DNA of 32,513 nt from an uncultured Clostridia bacterium (GCA_944393575.1 CALYAP010000073.1:1-32513); one strand, 5' to 3'. Positions 7,959 through 15,170 are shown, numbered from the stretch's first letter. Program-made: numbers and translations. Notes: a model not told the origin generated them from the sequence alone.

Positions 7959-8708
7959 ATGTCAGGACATTCTAAATGGGCAAATATCAAAAGGAAAAAA
8001 GGCGCTAATGACGCCGAAAAGGCAAAAATTTTCACCAAGATAGCCAAGGAGATCCAGGTGGCTGTTCGCACCGGAGGCCCTGACCCTGACGGTAACTTCC
8101 GCCTTAAATTGTGCATCCAGAAGGCCAAGGCTAATAATATGCCGGCTGATAATATCACCCGCTGTATTCAAAAGGCTGCTGGTTTAGGCGAGAGCAATGC
8201 CATCGAAGAGTTTTTCTATGAAGGCTATGGTGCCGGTGGGGTGGCTATTCTCTGCGATATGATGACTGATAACCGCAACCGTACTGCCAGTGAGATCAGG
8301 TACATCTTTAGTCGCAATAATGGTAATTTAGGCGAGACCGGCTGCGTCAGCTATATGTTTGAGCGGGTCGGAGAGATTGTTGTGGAGCTGGACGGCAAGG
8401 ATGAAGACGGTTTGCTGGAAGTGGCTCTTGACGCAGGAGCTGAGGATGTAGAAACAGCCGACGGTACAGCCACTATTTATACTAGCGCCAATGATTTGGA
8501 GCCCGTACGCGCCGCAGTGATCGATGCCGGTTATAATGTAGCTAATGCCGCTATTATCATGAAGCCGTCCAATACCATCACGATTGATGATTTGGAGACT
8601 GCACAAAAATTGATGAAGCTGATCGATGCCTTGGAGGATAATGATGATGTCCGCGAGGTTTACGCTAATTATGATATCAGCGATGAGATCATGGAACAGC
8701 TGGATTAA
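7959..8708 (+). CDS. yebC: YebC/PmpR family protein
   Basis: This 249-residue protein starts MSGHSKWANIKRKKGANDA, the family's signature N-terminus, and keeps GGPDPDGNFRLK, the acidic central domain and the C-terminal DDLETAQKLMKLIDALEDNDDVREVYANYD segment. YebC proteins are cytoplasmic. They were described as transcription regulators and, more recently, as ribosome-associated factors that relieve stalling at proline-rich stretches. The start is fixed by the conserved N-terminus and the SD AAAGGGGA. A GC-rich hairpin terminator follows, making this a single-gene unit with its own promoter. ruvC, the usual neighbour in many bacteria, is absent here. Confidence 0.95.
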   Translation: MSGHSKWANIKRKKGANDAEKAKIFTKIAKEIQVAVRTGGPDPDGNFRLKLCIQKAKANNMPADNITRCIQKAAGLGESNAIEEFFYEGYGAGGVAILCDMMTDNRNRTASEIRYIFSRNNGNLGETGCVSYMFERVGEIVVELDGKDEDGLLEVALDAGAEDVETADGTATIYTSANDLEPVRAAVIDAGYNVANAAIIMKPSNTITIDDLETAQKLMKLIDALEDNDDVREVYANYDISDEIMEQLD

Positions 8709-8749
8709 TTGAGAGCAAATTAATTAAGCGCAATAGCTAAGTTATTGGT

Positions 8750-8773
8750 AGCGGGCTGCTGGGGCAGTCCGCT
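8750..8773 (+). terminator. Intrinsic terminator after yebC
   Basis: The arms 8750-8759 (AGCGGGCTGC) and 8764-8773 (GCAGTCCGCT) form a 10-bp stem with one G-T wobble and a 4-base loop, followed by a T-rich stretch (GCTTTGTTT). Confidence 0.75.
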
Positions 8774-8807
8774 GCTTTGTTTATCGGTAAGATGCTTGGC
8801 AGGTCTA

Positions 8808-8837
8808 TTGTCCGCTGTCAGGCAAGTATGATATAAT
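8808..8837 (+). promoter_or_regulatory. Sigma-A promoter of the aldo/keto reductase gene
   Basis: TTGTCC (8808-8813), an 18-base spacer and a perfect TATAAT (8832-8837) lie 64 bases before the start codon. Confidence 0.65.
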
Positions 8838-8901
8838 TAAAATTAAGCTGCACCGATATAGACGTTGACTATTGAATAATAAATGAAATAGGGGTGAGGA
8901 T

Positions 8902-9909
8902 ATGAAATACACTACTTTAGGCAAGAGCGGCCTGACAGTTTCTGTAGTAGGACTGGGCGGGATCCCGGTTCAGCGGATCGATGTCACTGCTACCAAAAAG
9001 CTGATCGATGCTTTAATCAGCAAAGGGGTTAATTTCATTGATTCTGCCCGGGGTTATACTGTTTCGGAAGAATATCTGGGGGAAGCATTATCCGGTAGAC
9101 GGGAAAAATTTATCCTTGCCACTAAGAGTATGGCTCGTAGCGCTGCTGATATGGCTCGCGATATCGATATCAGCCTTAAGAATTTTCGCACTGATCATAT
9201 CGAGCTTTATCAACTGCATAATTTAGGGTTAAAAGATATCGAGCGCGCCTTTGCCGACGATGGCGCCGTCGCTGCTATCCAGGACGCTATCCGAGCTGGT
9301 AAAGTTGGCCATTTAGGAGTGACGGCTCATTCTCCGGAGGCCTTGCGGAAAGTACTCGATTATCCTGAAGTAGAGACGGTCATGTTCCCGTTTAATATCG
9401 TAGAAAATCAGGCTGCCGAGGCGATGCAGATTGCCAAGGAGCGGAATATCGGCTTTATTGCTATGAAACCGCTGGCAGGCGGTAATATTACTAATGGCCG
9501 CCTGGCAATTCGTTATATTCTCAACGATGCCAACTGTACGATGGCTATCCCGGGGATGTATTGTGCCGAGGAGGTAGAGCAAAACACCTCTGCAGTAGAT
9601 GATCTTTCCCCCTTGACCGAGGCCGAATTGGCGGAGATCGCGGCTATTCGTGATAAACTATCTGATAATTTCTGCCGCCGCTGCGGCTATTGCGCTCCAT
9701 GCACGGTAGGCATTGATATCCCGGCCTGCTTTACCATGGCTAATTATCTGGAAAATTATGAGCTGGCGGATTGGGCCAGAAGCCGCTATTTTTCCTATCA
9801 AGCCCATGCGGAAGACTGTATCGGCTGCGGCAAATGCGAAGAACGCTGCCCCTATCAGCTGCCGATCAGGGAAAAATTGCAAGAGATTAAAGTCATTTTT
9901 GGCAAATAA
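8902..9909 (+). CDS. Aldo/keto reductase with C-terminal ferredoxin-like domain
   Basis: The 335-residue protein has an AKR barrel at about 1-245 with the catalytic tetrad D47, Y52, K75 and H106 (FIDSARGY, ATKS, LYQLHN). A cysteine-rich tail follows: C258-C261-C264-C267 (CRRCGYCAPC) and C306-C309-C312-C316 (CIGCGKCEERCP), the second a standard [4Fe-4S] motif. AKRs of this architecture are common in anaerobic Clostridia and Thermoplasmata. They reduce or oxidise a carbonyl/alcohol with NAD(P)H, and the cluster domain may exchange electrons with other carriers; the substrate is not predictable. ATG 8902 follows AGGGGTGAGGA. The lipoprotein gene begins about 45 bases downstream and may be co-transcribed. 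Confidence 0.9.
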   Translation: MKYTTLGKSGLTVSVVGLGGIPVQRIDVTATKKLIDALISKGVNFIDSARGYTVSEEYLGEALSGRREKFILATKSMARSAADMARDIDISLKNFRTDHIELYQLHNLGLKDIERAFADDGAVAAIQDAIRAGKVGHLGVTAHSPEALRKVLDYPEVETVMFPFNIVENQAAEAMQIAKERNIGFIAMKPLAGGNITNGRLAIRYILNDANCTMAIPGMYCAEEVEQNTSAVDDLSPLTEAELAEIAAIRDKLSDNFCRRCGYCAPCTVGIDIPACFTMANYLENYELADWARSRYFSYQAHAEDCIGCGKCEERCPYQLPIREKLQEIKVIFGK

Positions 9910-9957
9910 CTTTATTGCACTTTTATTGGTCAAATAGTCCTATTAGGAGGATGGATG

Positions 9958-10680
9958 ATGAATAAAAAATTATTGCTTGGATTGCTATTGGTGGTAGTAG
10001 CCTGCGGACTTTTGGCTGCTTGTACCACTCAGCCTGATGATACCAATACCCCTTCTGCGGGAGACATTACCGGGGTTAATACAGGGCTGGAGACCCATGA
10101 TTTGTCTTCAGAGCGCGGGATCAACAGCGTTATTACCCTGGGCACCTTGGAACTGACCTATGAAGGCGAGAATACAGCGGCTGCTGCTATCAATGCGGAT
10201 CTGCGGGCTCATTTGGACGCCTATTTGACCGAGACCGCCGATCAGGATGAGATGTTGGCCATGGAAAACGATAGTTTGACTTTTACCCATGAGCTCATTT
10301 ATGAGCCGGTAGCTATTGATGGCCAATATATCAGCATCATTGCCAGTGGTTATGATTATCAAGGAGGAGCTGCTCATCCCAATACCTATTTAGAAGGCTT
10401 TGTCTATGATGCCGCCACTGGCGAACGGCTGACCTTGGCCGATCTGCTGCCGGAAGGCTATCAGGAGGAGCTGCGTAACTCTGTTATCAACCAGATCAGC
10501 GCGGCAGGGGAAGAGAATAACTATTATCCGGGCTATGAAGATTTGATCGATGGGGTGATCGCTCAAGAAAACTGGTACCTCAAAGATAATAATATCTATC
10601 TTATTTTCAATCCGGATCAGATCGCACCCTATGCTTTGGGCGTTTTGGAATTCCCCTATCCATATCAAAGTGGGGAATAA
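9958..10680 (+). CDS. DUF3298/DUF4163-type lipoprotein
   Basis: The 240-residue protein has a lipoprotein signal peptide: KK at 3-4, a hydrophobic core, and the lipobox L-A-A-C22, so it should be anchored to the outer face of the membrane. The mature part shows the DUF4163/DUF3298 pattern of the RsiV-like group: a beta-rich first domain, then YQGGAAHPNTY and a segment around TLADLLPEGYQEELRN. RsiV-type proteins bind host lysozyme in B. subtilis, but here there is no cytoplasmic anti-sigma part, so that function should not be assumed. ATG 9958 lies 7 bases after AGGAGG; in-frame ATG 9955 is the alternative. It follows the AKR gene and ends before the rpsT promoter. Confidence 0.75.
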   Translation: MNKKLLLGLLLVVVACGLLAACTTQPDDTNTPSAGDITGVNTGLETHDLSSERGINSVITLGTLELTYEGENTAAAAINADLRAHLDAYLTETADQDEMLAMENDSLTFTHELIYEPVAIDGQYISIIASGYDYQGGAAHPNTYLEGFVYDAATGERLTLADLLPEGYQEELRNSVINQISAAGEENNYYPGYEDLIDGVIAQENWYLKDNNIYLIFNPDQIAPYALGVLEFPYPYQSGE

Positions 10681-10702
10681 TTAGCAACTTTGATTTTTTT
10701 GC

Positions 10703-10731
10703 TTGCATTTGTGCGGTGTACATGATACAAT
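10703..10731 (+). promoter_or_regulatory. Sigma-A promoter of rpsT
   Basis: TTGCAT (10703-10708), a 17-base spacer and TACAAT (10726-10731) lie 69 bases before rpsT. An alternative -35 (TTGCTT, 10699-10704) overlaps it. Confidence 0.6.
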
Positions 10732-10799
10732 AACCATTGCGTTTATTGAGCTATTAAGTTTTAACTTATAGATACACTTTCAGATTAGGAGGTGAAATC

Positions 10800-11060
10800 A
10801 TGCCTAATATTAAATCAGCGAAAAAACGGGTTATCGTTGCTGAGACCAGAAGAGCTAGAAACATGGCAGCTAAAGCTGCAATGAAAACTCAGCTTAAAAA
10901 GTTTGCCGCTGCTGTGGAAGATGGCGATAAGTCAGCTGCTGAACGTGAACTGCTCGCCTCAGTCAGCATTCTCGATAAAACAGCTAGCAAAGGCGTTATT
11001 CATAAAAATGCCGCCGCAAGACGGAAATCCAATCTTTATCGGGATTATAATAATATGTAA
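10800..11060 (+). CDS. rpsT: 30S ribosomal protein S20
   Basis: This 86-residue, lysine- and alanine-rich helical protein starts MPNIKSAKKRV, then ARNMAAKAAMKTQLKKF, and ends with IHKNAAARRKSNL, which is diagnostic of bS20. S20 binds 16S rRNA early in assembly of the small subunit. ATG 10800 follows AGGAGGTGAAATC. It is a single-gene unit bounded by its own promoter and a strong terminator. In many spore formers the germination protease gene gpr lies between rpsT and spoIIP; here spoIIP follows directly. Confidence 0.97.
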   Translation: MPNIKSAKKRVIVAETRRARNMAAKAAMKTQLKKFAAAVEDGDKSAAERELLASVSILDKTASKGVIHKNAAARRKSNLYRDYNNM

Positions 11061-11066
11061 CCTGCT

Positions 11067-11098
11067 TACGCCGCTGTTTTCAGCGGCGTATTTTTCTT
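11067..11098 (+). terminator. Intrinsic terminator of rpsT
   Basis: A perfect 10-bp stem TACGCCGCTG / CAGCGGCGTA (11067-11076 and 11081-11090) with a TTTT loop is followed by TTTTTCTT. It begins 7 bases after the rpsT stop codon. Confidence 0.93.
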
Positions 11099-11103
11099 AA
11101 AAG

Positions 11104-11132
11104 TCATGATTGAAGATGCCTCCGCATAAATA
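11104..11132 (+). promoter_or_regulatory. Sigma-E-like sporulation promoter of spoIIP
   Basis: TCATGAT (11104-11110), a 14-base spacer and CATAAATA (11125-11132) partly fit the sigma-E pattern, with the same spacer length as the yunB site. It sits between the rpsT terminator and the spoIIP ribosome binding site. SpoIIP is made under sigma-E control in the mother cell of known spore formers. The match is weaker than at yunB and the leader would be very short. Confidence 0.45.
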
Positions 11133-11150
11133 TCTATGTGGAGGTTATTT

Positions 11151-11963
11151 ATGAGAAGGTATCCCAAGATCAATCTGAGCTGGCGGACGGTCATCATTGC
11201 CATTTCGCTCTATGCCCTCTTTTTGACAGGCTTTTCTTTGGGCGCTCATAGTATTGGCCCCTCTACTAGTTCTGCCGCTGTTTTGACTGCTGAAGATGTG
11301 CCGCCAGTGGAGGAGAGCCTGTTAGTTATCGGCAGTGCCCAAGCAGAAGAGCCGGAAGCAGCAGCCTCTGACGAGCCCTTGGTGCCCCAAGCAGTAGTAT
11401 ACTGTACCCATACCTCAGAGGGTTATTATGGTCAAGAACGTCAAAACGGCGTAGCTGGCGGTGTTCTGGATGCTGCCCGTTCTCTCCGGGATGCATTGGA
11501 AGCCAACGGTATCGGCGTGATTCTGCTGGAGGAGGTTTTTGACGCTCCGGACTGGAATAATTCCTATGGATATTCTTTGGCTGCTGTGGAAGAAGTCAAA
11601 GCTCAATACCCGGATATCCAGCTCTATATAGACGTGCATCGTGACGCAGAGATCCCTGGTGTGGATACCCATTTTAGCGATGATAGCGGTTCTTATGCCC
11701 GGATGATGCTGATTATTGGCAGCAACGCTAACCTGCCGCACCCTAATTGGGAGCAAAACCGCGCTTTTGCTGATCAGCTTTATAATGAGCTGGAAAGCAG
11801 CAAACCAGGGCTGATGCGGGATTCTAAGATTTATAATGGCCGGTATAATCAGCATGTGGGTAATAAAGCCATCTTGGTTGAGATCGGTTCAACTTCCAAT
11901 ACTGTGGAAGAAGCAAAGGCCTCAGCTACCTTATTGGGAAATGCCATTGCCAAGCTGCTTTGA
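11151..11963 (+). CDS. spoIIP: Stage II sporulation protein P (cell wall hydrolase)
   Basis: The 270-residue protein has one N-terminal membrane segment (about 15-33), a linker, and a SpoIIP catalytic domain from about 80 to 270. Visible family motifs are CTHTSEGYYG (H87, E90), YIDVHRDA (H163), GSNANLPHPNWEQN and ILVEIGSTSNTVEEA (E244). SpoIIP works with SpoIID (and SpoIIM) during forespore engulfment and acts as an amidase/endopeptidase on septal and forespore peptidoglycan. It is shorter than the usual 330-400 residues because the linker is reduced. ATG 11151 lies 6 bases after TGGAGG; an in-frame ATG at 11136 overlaps the SD and is unlikely. It follows the rpsT terminator, and a sigma-E-like promoter precedes it. 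Confidence 0.9.
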   Translation: MRRYPKINLSWRTVIIAISLYALFLTGFSLGAHSIGPSTSSAAVLTAEDVPPVEESLLVIGSAQAEEPEAAASDEPLVPQAVVYCTHTSEGYYGQERQNGVAGGVLDAARSLRDALEANGIGVILLEEVFDAPDWNNSYGYSLAAVEEVKAQYPDIQLYIDVHRDAEIPGVDTHFSDDSGSYARMMLIIGSNANLPHPNWEQNRAFADQLYNELESSKPGLMRDSKIYNGRYNQHVGNKAILVEIGSTSNTVEEAKASATLLGNAIAKLL

Positions 11964-12025
11964 TAAATCATATCCAGCATAGATCGGCAATTATCTTCCA
12001 GCAGTTTTACAGAGGGAGAAGATTA

Positions 12026-12925
12026 ATGAAAAGCGACCTCCAAAAACTGGTAGAGATGGTCAGAGCGCTTCCTTTGACTTTAGAAAGCAATCAAACATCT
12101 ATCCAATATTTAACTGTATACTATTTTAATGCTAAGACGATAGAGATGCCGGACTTAGACTCACCGTATTTATATTTACCTCTTGATGGCTCGATGCGGC
12201 TTCATACCCCTTCGGGGATAATGGATTATCTGCCTGGGCAGTACTCCCTATCAGCAATCGATAACCCTATGTCTGGACAAGTCTTGACCTTTTCCGCCGC
12301 AGGTGATTTTTTAGCATTGGCTATTGAACTAACTTTGGATGATGTTATTTCTGTTATTTTGGCCATGGAGGATGATTTGGCGGAACGCATTGCCAATGAT
12401 CAAATAGCTAGCCAGACTATGGAGATAGCGGATAATAATGTTATCAGTGCCATAGCTAAATTATGCTCTCTGCTCGATGCCCCTGACCAGCTTGCTTTTA
12501 TGGGGCAACATATGAAACGGGAAATCATCTTTGAGGTATTATGCGGTTCATGCGGAAAGCAATTCCTGCAAAGCATTATCAATATCCAACAAGCTGGGGA
12601 AATCTATGCTGCCAACAGCTGGATAAAACAAAATTTCAAAAAACCTTTTACCGTGGAAGAGCTGGCTGAACAACGTAATATGAGTGTTTCAAGTTTTCAT
12701 CAAAAATTTAAAAGCGCAGTAGGCATGGGCCCACTGCAATGCCAGAAACGCTTGCGCCTTACTGAGGCCAGAAGAATGATGCTGGATGAGCAGGCCACGG
12801 TCACCGATGCCTCTCTTGAAGTTGGCTATGAAAGCGTCTCGCAGTTTATTCGCGATTATCGGAAAATGTTCGGGCTATCGCCTAAAGAGGATATCTTGAA
12901 TTTACGTCAACATTTGCAGAAATAG
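12026..12925 (+). CDS. AraC family transcriptional regulator
   Basis: The 299-residue protein has an N-terminal AraC_N-type sensing domain (about 10-160) and a C-terminal double helix-turn-helix domain (about 200-295), with FTVEELAEQRNMSVSSFHQKFKSAVG in the first HTH and SLEVGYESVSQFIRDYRKMFG in the second, typical of AraC/XylS regulators. The ligand is unknown. ATG 12026 follows AGAGGGAGAAG; an upstream in-frame TTG (11960) overlaps the spoIIP end and lacks an SD. It lies 62 bases after spoIIP and 121 bases before the GlcG-like gene on the same strand, which it may control. This gene marks the left edge of the redox/stress block. Confidence 0.9.
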   Translation: MKSDLQKLVEMVRALPLTLESNQTSIQYLTVYYFNAKTIEMPDLDSPYLYLPLDGSMRLHTPSGIMDYLPGQYSLSAIDNPMSGQVLTFSAAGDFLALAIELTLDDVISVILAMEDDLAERIANDQIASQTMEIADNNVISAIAKLCSLLDAPDQLAFMGQHMKREIIFEVLCGSCGKQFLQSIINIQQAGEIYAANSWIKQNFKKPFTVEELAEQRNMSVSSFHQKFKSAVGMGPLQCQKRLRLTEARRMMLDEQATVTDASLEVGYESVSQFIRDYRKMFGLSPKEDILNLRQHLQK

Positions 12926-12981
12926 GCAAATTATATGGAGGAATAGGCAAGCTCTCAAAACAATTTCGCTGTTAGGATAAA

Positions 12982-13032
12982 TATAGCAAGGGAATTACTT
13001 TGGCGAAGAGTTCCCTGTTGATATTCGCTATA
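12982..13032 (+). promoter_or_regulatory. Structured 5' leader of the GlcG-like/DUF6485 pair
   Basis: An outer stem TATAGC/GCTATA (12982-12987 with 13027-13032) encloses a hairpin: 12990-12996 (GGGAATT) pairs with 13009-13015 (AGTTCCC, one wobble), then CTT/AAG closes a TGGCG loop. The SD AAGGAGG (13032-13038) touches the outer stem, so folding could affect translation. There is no T tract, so this is not a simple terminator. I cannot assign it to a known riboswitch class. Confidence 0.4.
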
Positions 13033-13046
13033 AGGAGGGCCTAAAA

Positions 13047-13457
13047 ATGATCCTAACAGATGAATTATGTGACAAATTGTGTGCTGCTGCTCAAGAAAAA
13101 AGCAAAGAACTAGGCGTGGAAATCAGCTTTGCTATCAGCGATGCTAGTGGCTTGCCTAAGCTATACCGCCGTTTTGGTGAAGCGCTGGTATTAAGCATCA
13201 CCCTTGTCCCGGGCAAGGCCTATACAGCGGCTGTAACCCAGTGTAAAACCAAAGATGTGGCAGCCTGTGCTGCCGAGGGCGGTTCCTTGATGGCAATTCA
13301 GTCCAATGATCCGAGGATCACCCTTGTGGCGGGCGGTTATCCTTTGTTTGTCGATGGAAAAATCGCCGGCGCTATCGGTGTCGGCGGCGGTACAGAAGAG
13401 CAGGATTGCACCATCGCTGAATATGTTGTTGATGTTTTTGAAAGGCTGACCAAATGA
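13047..13457 (+). CDS. GlcG/HbpS-like (DUF336, PduO C-terminal type) protein
   Basis: The 136-residue, single-domain protein matches the GlcG/HbpS (DUF336) family: an N-terminal helix, ISFAISDASGLPKLYRRFG, KAYTAAVTQCKT, a GGYPLFVDGKIAGAIGVGGGT segment and a DCTIAEYVVDVF C-terminal helix. Relatives include heme-binding HbpS, GlcG and the C-terminal domain of PduO, but many are of unknown function. ATG 13047 follows AAGGAGGGCC. It overlaps the next gene by 4 bases (ATGA), so the two are translationally coupled. Upstream are a structured leader and an AraC regulator. Heme or corrinoid binding is possible but not shown by the sequence. Confidence 0.85.
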   Translation: MILTDELCDKLCAAAQEKSKELGVEISFAISDASGLPKLYRRFGEALVLSITLVPGKAYTAAVTQCKTKDVAACAAEGGSLMAIQSNDPRITLVAGGYPLFVDGKIAGAIGVGGGTEEQDCTIAEYVVDVFERLTK

Positions 13458-13669
13458 GTTGTTTAAGCAAATTTTGTACTTGTACTAATCTGGAATGTAC
13501 CTTACATCCTACTCGGCATGACCAGGGCTGTGCTCCATGCATCGCCAAAAATTTAAAACTTGGGGAAATTCCCAGCTGTTTTTTTAATTTGCTTGATAAT
13601 GCCGAGTCCAGGACAGGTGATACCTTTGAAGATTTTGCTGATTTGATAATCAAAAACCGTTGTAAATAA
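13454..13669 (+). CDS. Cysteine-rich DUF6485-type small protein
   Basis: The 71-residue protein has eight cysteines (C3, C8, C10, C15, C26, C29, C42, C70), in the order CTCTN, then C, then GCAPC, then IPSCFF. This is the pattern of the DUF6485 family found in anaerobes. It has no signal peptide or membrane segment, so it is likely cytosolic. The spacing suggests a zinc- or iron-sulfur-binding site, which is inference. It starts at ATG 13454 inside the end of the GlcG-like gene (ATGA overlap), so the two products probably work together. A long hairpin lies 42 bases downstream. Confidence 0.75.
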   Translation: MSCLSKFCTCTNLECTLHPTRHDQGCAPCIAKNLKLGEIPSCFFNLLDNAESRTGDTFEDFADLIIKNRCK

Positions 13670-13710
13670 AATGCTGGTCGGATACGCAGTTTGGGCTATG
13701 CATGATAATA

Positions 13711-13760
13711 AAGCGGATAGTGCTGTTACCAGATGGATCATCTGGGCAGACTATCCGCTT
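13711..13760. terminator. Compound hairpin between convergent genes
   Basis: The outer arms AAGCGGATAGT (13711-13721) and ACTATCCGCTT (13750-13760) are perfectly complementary over 11 bp, and the inner part holds a second stem CCAGAT/ATCTGG. T-rich ends occur on both strands, so it probably stops both the DUF6485 and the hxlR-type transcripts. Confidence 0.7.
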
Positions 13761-13830
13761 TTCGTTAATACGGGGAACACTTTGTCAAGATAAATAGGGC
13801 GTACAGAGTTCCCTAAAGGTTTTATAGCGT

Positions 13831-14166
13831 TTAGCGCCGGTTTTTATCTCCCCATTCGCACATGGAGTCGAGAATAGGGATCAAGGATTTGCCCCGTTCG
13901 GTCAGGCTATATTCAACCTTGGGTGGGATCTGGGGGTATTCCTCCCGATGGATCAGCCCGTCCGCCTCCAGCTCTTTGAGCGTCAAGCTGAGCGTTTTGT
14001 AAGAAATGGTACCGATATATTTTTTCATTTCATTGAAACGCACTACGCCAAATTCCATTAGGCAATATAGAATAACCATTTTATATTTGCCATTGATCAA
14101 CGACATCGTGTAGTAAAACCCGGTTTCCTCCCATTTGGCATCCGCGATACAAGTTAACCAACTCAT
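13831..14166 (-). CDS. HxlR family transcriptional regulator
   Basis: The 111-residue winged-helix protein has the HxlR signature: INGKYKMVILYCLM, then VRFNEMKKYIGTISYKTLSLTLKELEADGLI and EYSLTERGKSLIPILDSM. Like YodB/HypR-type members, it has a cysteine near the N-terminus (C6) and one near the C-terminus (C103), which in those proteins sense quinones, disulfide stress or aldehydes. That role is inferred here. ATG 14166 follows AAAGGGGA. It is divergent from a flavodoxin-type reductase with only 145 bases between, so it most likely controls that gene and itself. Its stop is followed by the hairpin at 13711-13760. Confidence 0.9.
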   Translation of the reverse strand: MSWLTCIADAKWEETGFYYTMSLINGKYKMVILYCLMEFGVVRFNEMKKYIGTISYKTLSLTLKELEADGLIHREEYPQIPPKVEYSLTERGKSLIPILDSMCEWGDKNRR

Positions 14167-14185
14167 TTTTAATTCCCCTTTGTTT

Positions 14186-14256
14186 GTACGCTTTACTTTA
14201 GGTTAGTATATAACATCCATGTGCGTACTTGACGATTGATTTATTTATTATAGAAT
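14186..14256. promoter_or_regulatory. Overlapping divergent promoters with GTACGC inverted repeat
   Basis: Plus-strand promoter: TTGACG (14229-14234), 16 bases, TAGAAT (14251-14256), towards the flavodoxin gene. Minus-strand -10: TATACT (14210-14205), towards the HxlR gene. GTACGC (14186-14191) and GCGTAC (14223-14228) form an inverted repeat that brackets the minus-strand -10 and abuts the plus-strand -35. This is a plausible HxlR operator arrangement. Confidence 0.45.
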
Positions 14257-14311
14257 TATAGTATGAGCTGTTGATCAAGTCAAGAATTTTTATTGATTGG
14301 AGGAAAGAGTT

Positions 14312-14857
14312 ATGGCCAAGAAGATTGTCGTGCTGACTGGCAGCCCCAGAAAAAAGGGTAATAGTATCGCTATGACCGAAGCATTTATCGCTGCCGCGCA
14401 AAAGAAGGGGCATCAGATAACCCGTTTTGATACCGCGCAGATGCAAATCAATGGCTGCCGTGCCTGCGATACCTGCTTTAGCCAGGGAAAAGCTTGTAGT
14501 TTTGATGATGATTTCAATAAGATCGCCCCTGAAATTGAGGCTGCAGATGTGGTCGTGTTCACGATGCCGGTATATTGGTACACGATGCCGGCGCAGATCA
14601 AGGCGCCTATCGATAAACTGTACTCTCTAGTGGTTGGCCAAAGGGATATTGCCGGCAAGCAATGCGCTTTGATCGCCTGCTGTGAAGAAGATGATATGTC
14701 GGTTTTAGACGGCGTGCTGATGCCTTATCAAAAAAGCATCGCTTTGCTAAAATGGACCTCCATCGGTGAGGTCTTGATCCCTGGTGTTTTAGCGGTTGGC
14801 GATATTGACAAAACTGATGGCTGCCAACAGGCGGCAGCATTAGCTGATAGGATTTAA
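14312..14857 (+). CDS. Flavodoxin-fold NAD(P)H-dependent FMN reductase family protein
   Basis: The 181-residue protein starts with the phosphate-binding loop LTGSPRKKGNS (9-18) and has VVFTMPVYWYTMPAQIKAPIDKLY, as in the FMN_red/flavodoxin_2 family. Four cysteines lie in NGCRACDTCFSQGKAC (C49, C52, C55, C62), the spacing seen in iron-sulfur flavoproteins (Isf type), though here the motif could be only partly conserved. It probably reduces quinones, nitro compounds or oxygen species in the cytosol using FMN. ATG 14312 follows GGAGGAAAGAG. It is divergent from the HxlR-type regulator and heads a run of three related redox genes. Confidence 0.88.
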   Translation: MAKKIVVLTGSPRKKGNSIAMTEAFIAAAQKKGHQITRFDTAQMQINGCRACDTCFSQGKACSFDDDFNKIAPEIEAADVVVFTMPVYWYTMPAQIKAPIDKLYSLVVGQRDIAGKQCALIACCEEDDMSVLDGVLMPYQKSIALLKWTSIGEVLIPGVLAVGDIDKTDGCQQAAALADRI

Positions 14858-14879
14858 CCAGGGGGAGTTTGCAGCACTG

Positions 14880-15170
14880 ATGACGGTAGCGCAAGCTCTA
14901 AAGAATAGATTCTTTCTTATAGTCAATTTTTGCTACAACTATTTTTCCCAAAGCCTGATGCTGTCTGCCATAGAGCATGGCCTGGCTACGATACCGGCAG
15001 CTGTTTTTGTCGGCTATCCTGATCTGATCCGCCGGGTATTGGCTATCCCGGAGGATAAGGCGGTTATTATCGGCATTGGTATCGGTTACCCTGATCTGAG
15101 TGTGAAGGTCAATCATTTTAAATCTAGCCGTAAACCAATCTCTGAAGTTGTTTACCGAGGGGTTGAATAA
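14880..15170 (+). pseudogene. Nitroreductase with internal deletion
   Basis: The 96-codon frame joins what looks like a nitroreductase N-terminus (MTVAQALKNR, normally followed by a basic RSIR-type FMN-binding segment) to the C-terminal third of the family: QSLMLSAIEHGLATIP, VFVGYPDLIRRVLAIPEDKAVI, IGIGYPDLSVKVNHF and SSRKPISEVVYRG. Full-length members have about 170-220 residues. The middle, about 100 codons holding the dimer core and flavin contacts, is missing and replaced by about 12 unrelated-looking residues (FFLIVNFCYNYF). The frame is still open and has a GGGGGAG site, but at a long 12-base distance. It is most likely non-functional. A stable small protein cannot be excluded. Confidence 0.7.

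Noticed and set aside
9958-10680. RsiV-type lysozyme receptor / anti-sigma factor
   Set aside because: The DUF3298-like part fits, but the protein is a lipoprotein without the cytoplasmic sigma-binding segment and no ECF sigma gene is adjacent.
12982-13032. Known riboswitch (such as fluoride, preQ1 or THF class) before the GlcG-like gene
   Set aside because: The conserved core sequences of those classes are not visible; only a generic stem-loop structure can be supported.
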